NCBI GenBank assembly: GCA_903813345.2
Contig: CAIIXF020000007.1
Location: 15,670,714-15,734,713, forward strand
DNA length: 64,000 nt
DNA from: Owenia fusiformis
Taxonomy: Eukaryota; Annelida; Polychaeta; Sabellida; Oweniidae
Direction: 5' to 3'
Under the pieces are notes generated by a model. The model was given only the letters and a program-made list of their open reading frames with translations. It was not told the DNA's origin and ran no database searches. A program made the position numbers and the translations under genes. Positions 63,434-64,000 of the stretch are shown here, in pieces; the first letter of the stretch is position 1; each line of letters starts with the position of its first letter.

Positions 63434-64000
63434 TAAAATTACAATGTGATAAAGGGTCAGGTCAAAATATTGCTATCCAACAAAAAATATAATTGCGTAT
63501 GTTTGGGGTTTGTGATATCATTGATTTCTTGTACTCGCAGTGTTCGAGTTTGGAATTACTGTTGTGACAAGCGTAATTAAAGGAAAGGTTTCAATTCGAA
63601 TGAGAGGATGGGGGTTAAGTCAAAACAAAATTAATGGCATTTTTGGTGGATCTCAATTCATTGAACCGACCCCAAAAAGAAACTATGCAAACAAGAATAC
63701 AGCAATCAAATTGCAACAGAGACTATGCAACTGAAATTAAACGACACAAAATTGTGTTTGTTATGTAAATAATATTTATTTTAATTAAAAGTTTCAGTTT
63801 GCTTTATTGGTGCCTTATTAATCAAGTAGTCATGTTTATTAAAAATTATATTTGACAATTCTTTTCAGATATGATGTATATAATAGAACAGATTGCTTTT
63901 TGTGGCTTTTTGCATTTATGTGTATTTAGTCAATATACCTTAAATATTGCAGTTCTGAGATATCTAGGTGTAATATACAATGACAAAATGCTTCAAAGTA
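63434..64000. other. 3' UTR and downstream sequence
   Basis: An AATAAA at 63432-63437 overlaps the stop and is too close to be the main poly(A) signal. ATTAAA variants occur near 63736 and 63785. A 64-codon open frame at 63540 has no family resemblance. I see no second gene here. Confidence 0.5.

Noticed and set aside
63432-63437. AATAAA overlapping the stop codon as the poly(A) signal
   Set aside because: A signal at the stop codon would leave almost no 3' UTR; a downstream signal is more likely, although none is clear.

Overview
The window is animal nuclear DNA, AT-rich and intron-rich, and it holds one gene. All coding exons lie on the + strand and form the 3' part of a giant muscle-type protein of the obscurin/UNC-89 family. 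No second gene could be supported on either strand. The gene starts upstream of the window and its stop codon is at 63431-63433. I built the model by finding exons with canonical AG/GT boundaries and checking that every reading phase joins. The result is 57 exons, about 20.17 kb of coding sequence and about 6,722 residues in one uninterrupted frame. The organism is probably a bilaterian invertebrate; a lophotrochozoan such as a mollusc would fit the style of the short transposable elements, but this is only a guess.

Layout. 402-617: charged helical linker. 8571-8858: Ig. 13741-16928: acidic, repeat-rich linker running into an Ig. 18288-19315: Ig domains. 19543-22032: two SH3-like domains. 22032-23323: RhoGEF (DH) domain. 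23541-24006: PH domain. 24288-25013: Ser/Pro-rich and acidic linker. 24897-34976: twelve Ig domains, five of them recent tandem copies of a two-exon cassette. 35437-42351: a single 6.9-kb exon with 21 Fn3 domains. 42548-44093: two more Fn3 domains and an Ig. 44356-45676: Ig. 46104-51691: protein kinase 1, with all catalytic motifs intact. 52066-52906: Pro/Ser-rich interkinase linker. 57083-57770: Ig. 58007-60219: Fn3. 60589-63433: kinase 2, which carries HLN instead of HRD/HLD and is probably a pseudokinase.

Known obscurin/UNC-89 proteins organise the sarcomeric M-band and the link between myofibril and sarcoplasmic reticulum. Ig and Fn3 arrays act as scaffold, SH3-DH-PH as a Rho-family exchange factor, and the paired MLCK-like kinases as signalling or docking modules. 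The domain order here fits that role, but the 23-domain Fn3 block between the DH-PH/Ig region and kinase 1 is unusual for the family as I know it.

The most interesting observations are these. (1) A 61-bp minisatellite of 14 copies in which every unit carries a 3' splice site plus the start of an SH3 exon. (2) A read-through alternative 3' end after kinase 1 that adds about 296 codons and ends in a hydrophobic, tail-anchor-like segment. (3) The single-exon Fn3 array with a 431-residue, four-domain super-repeat. (4) Duplications of exon edges and splice sites at several other places. (5) Several non-autonomous TIR elements, one with a visible 5-bp target-site duplication and one with an empty paralogous site in the same gene.
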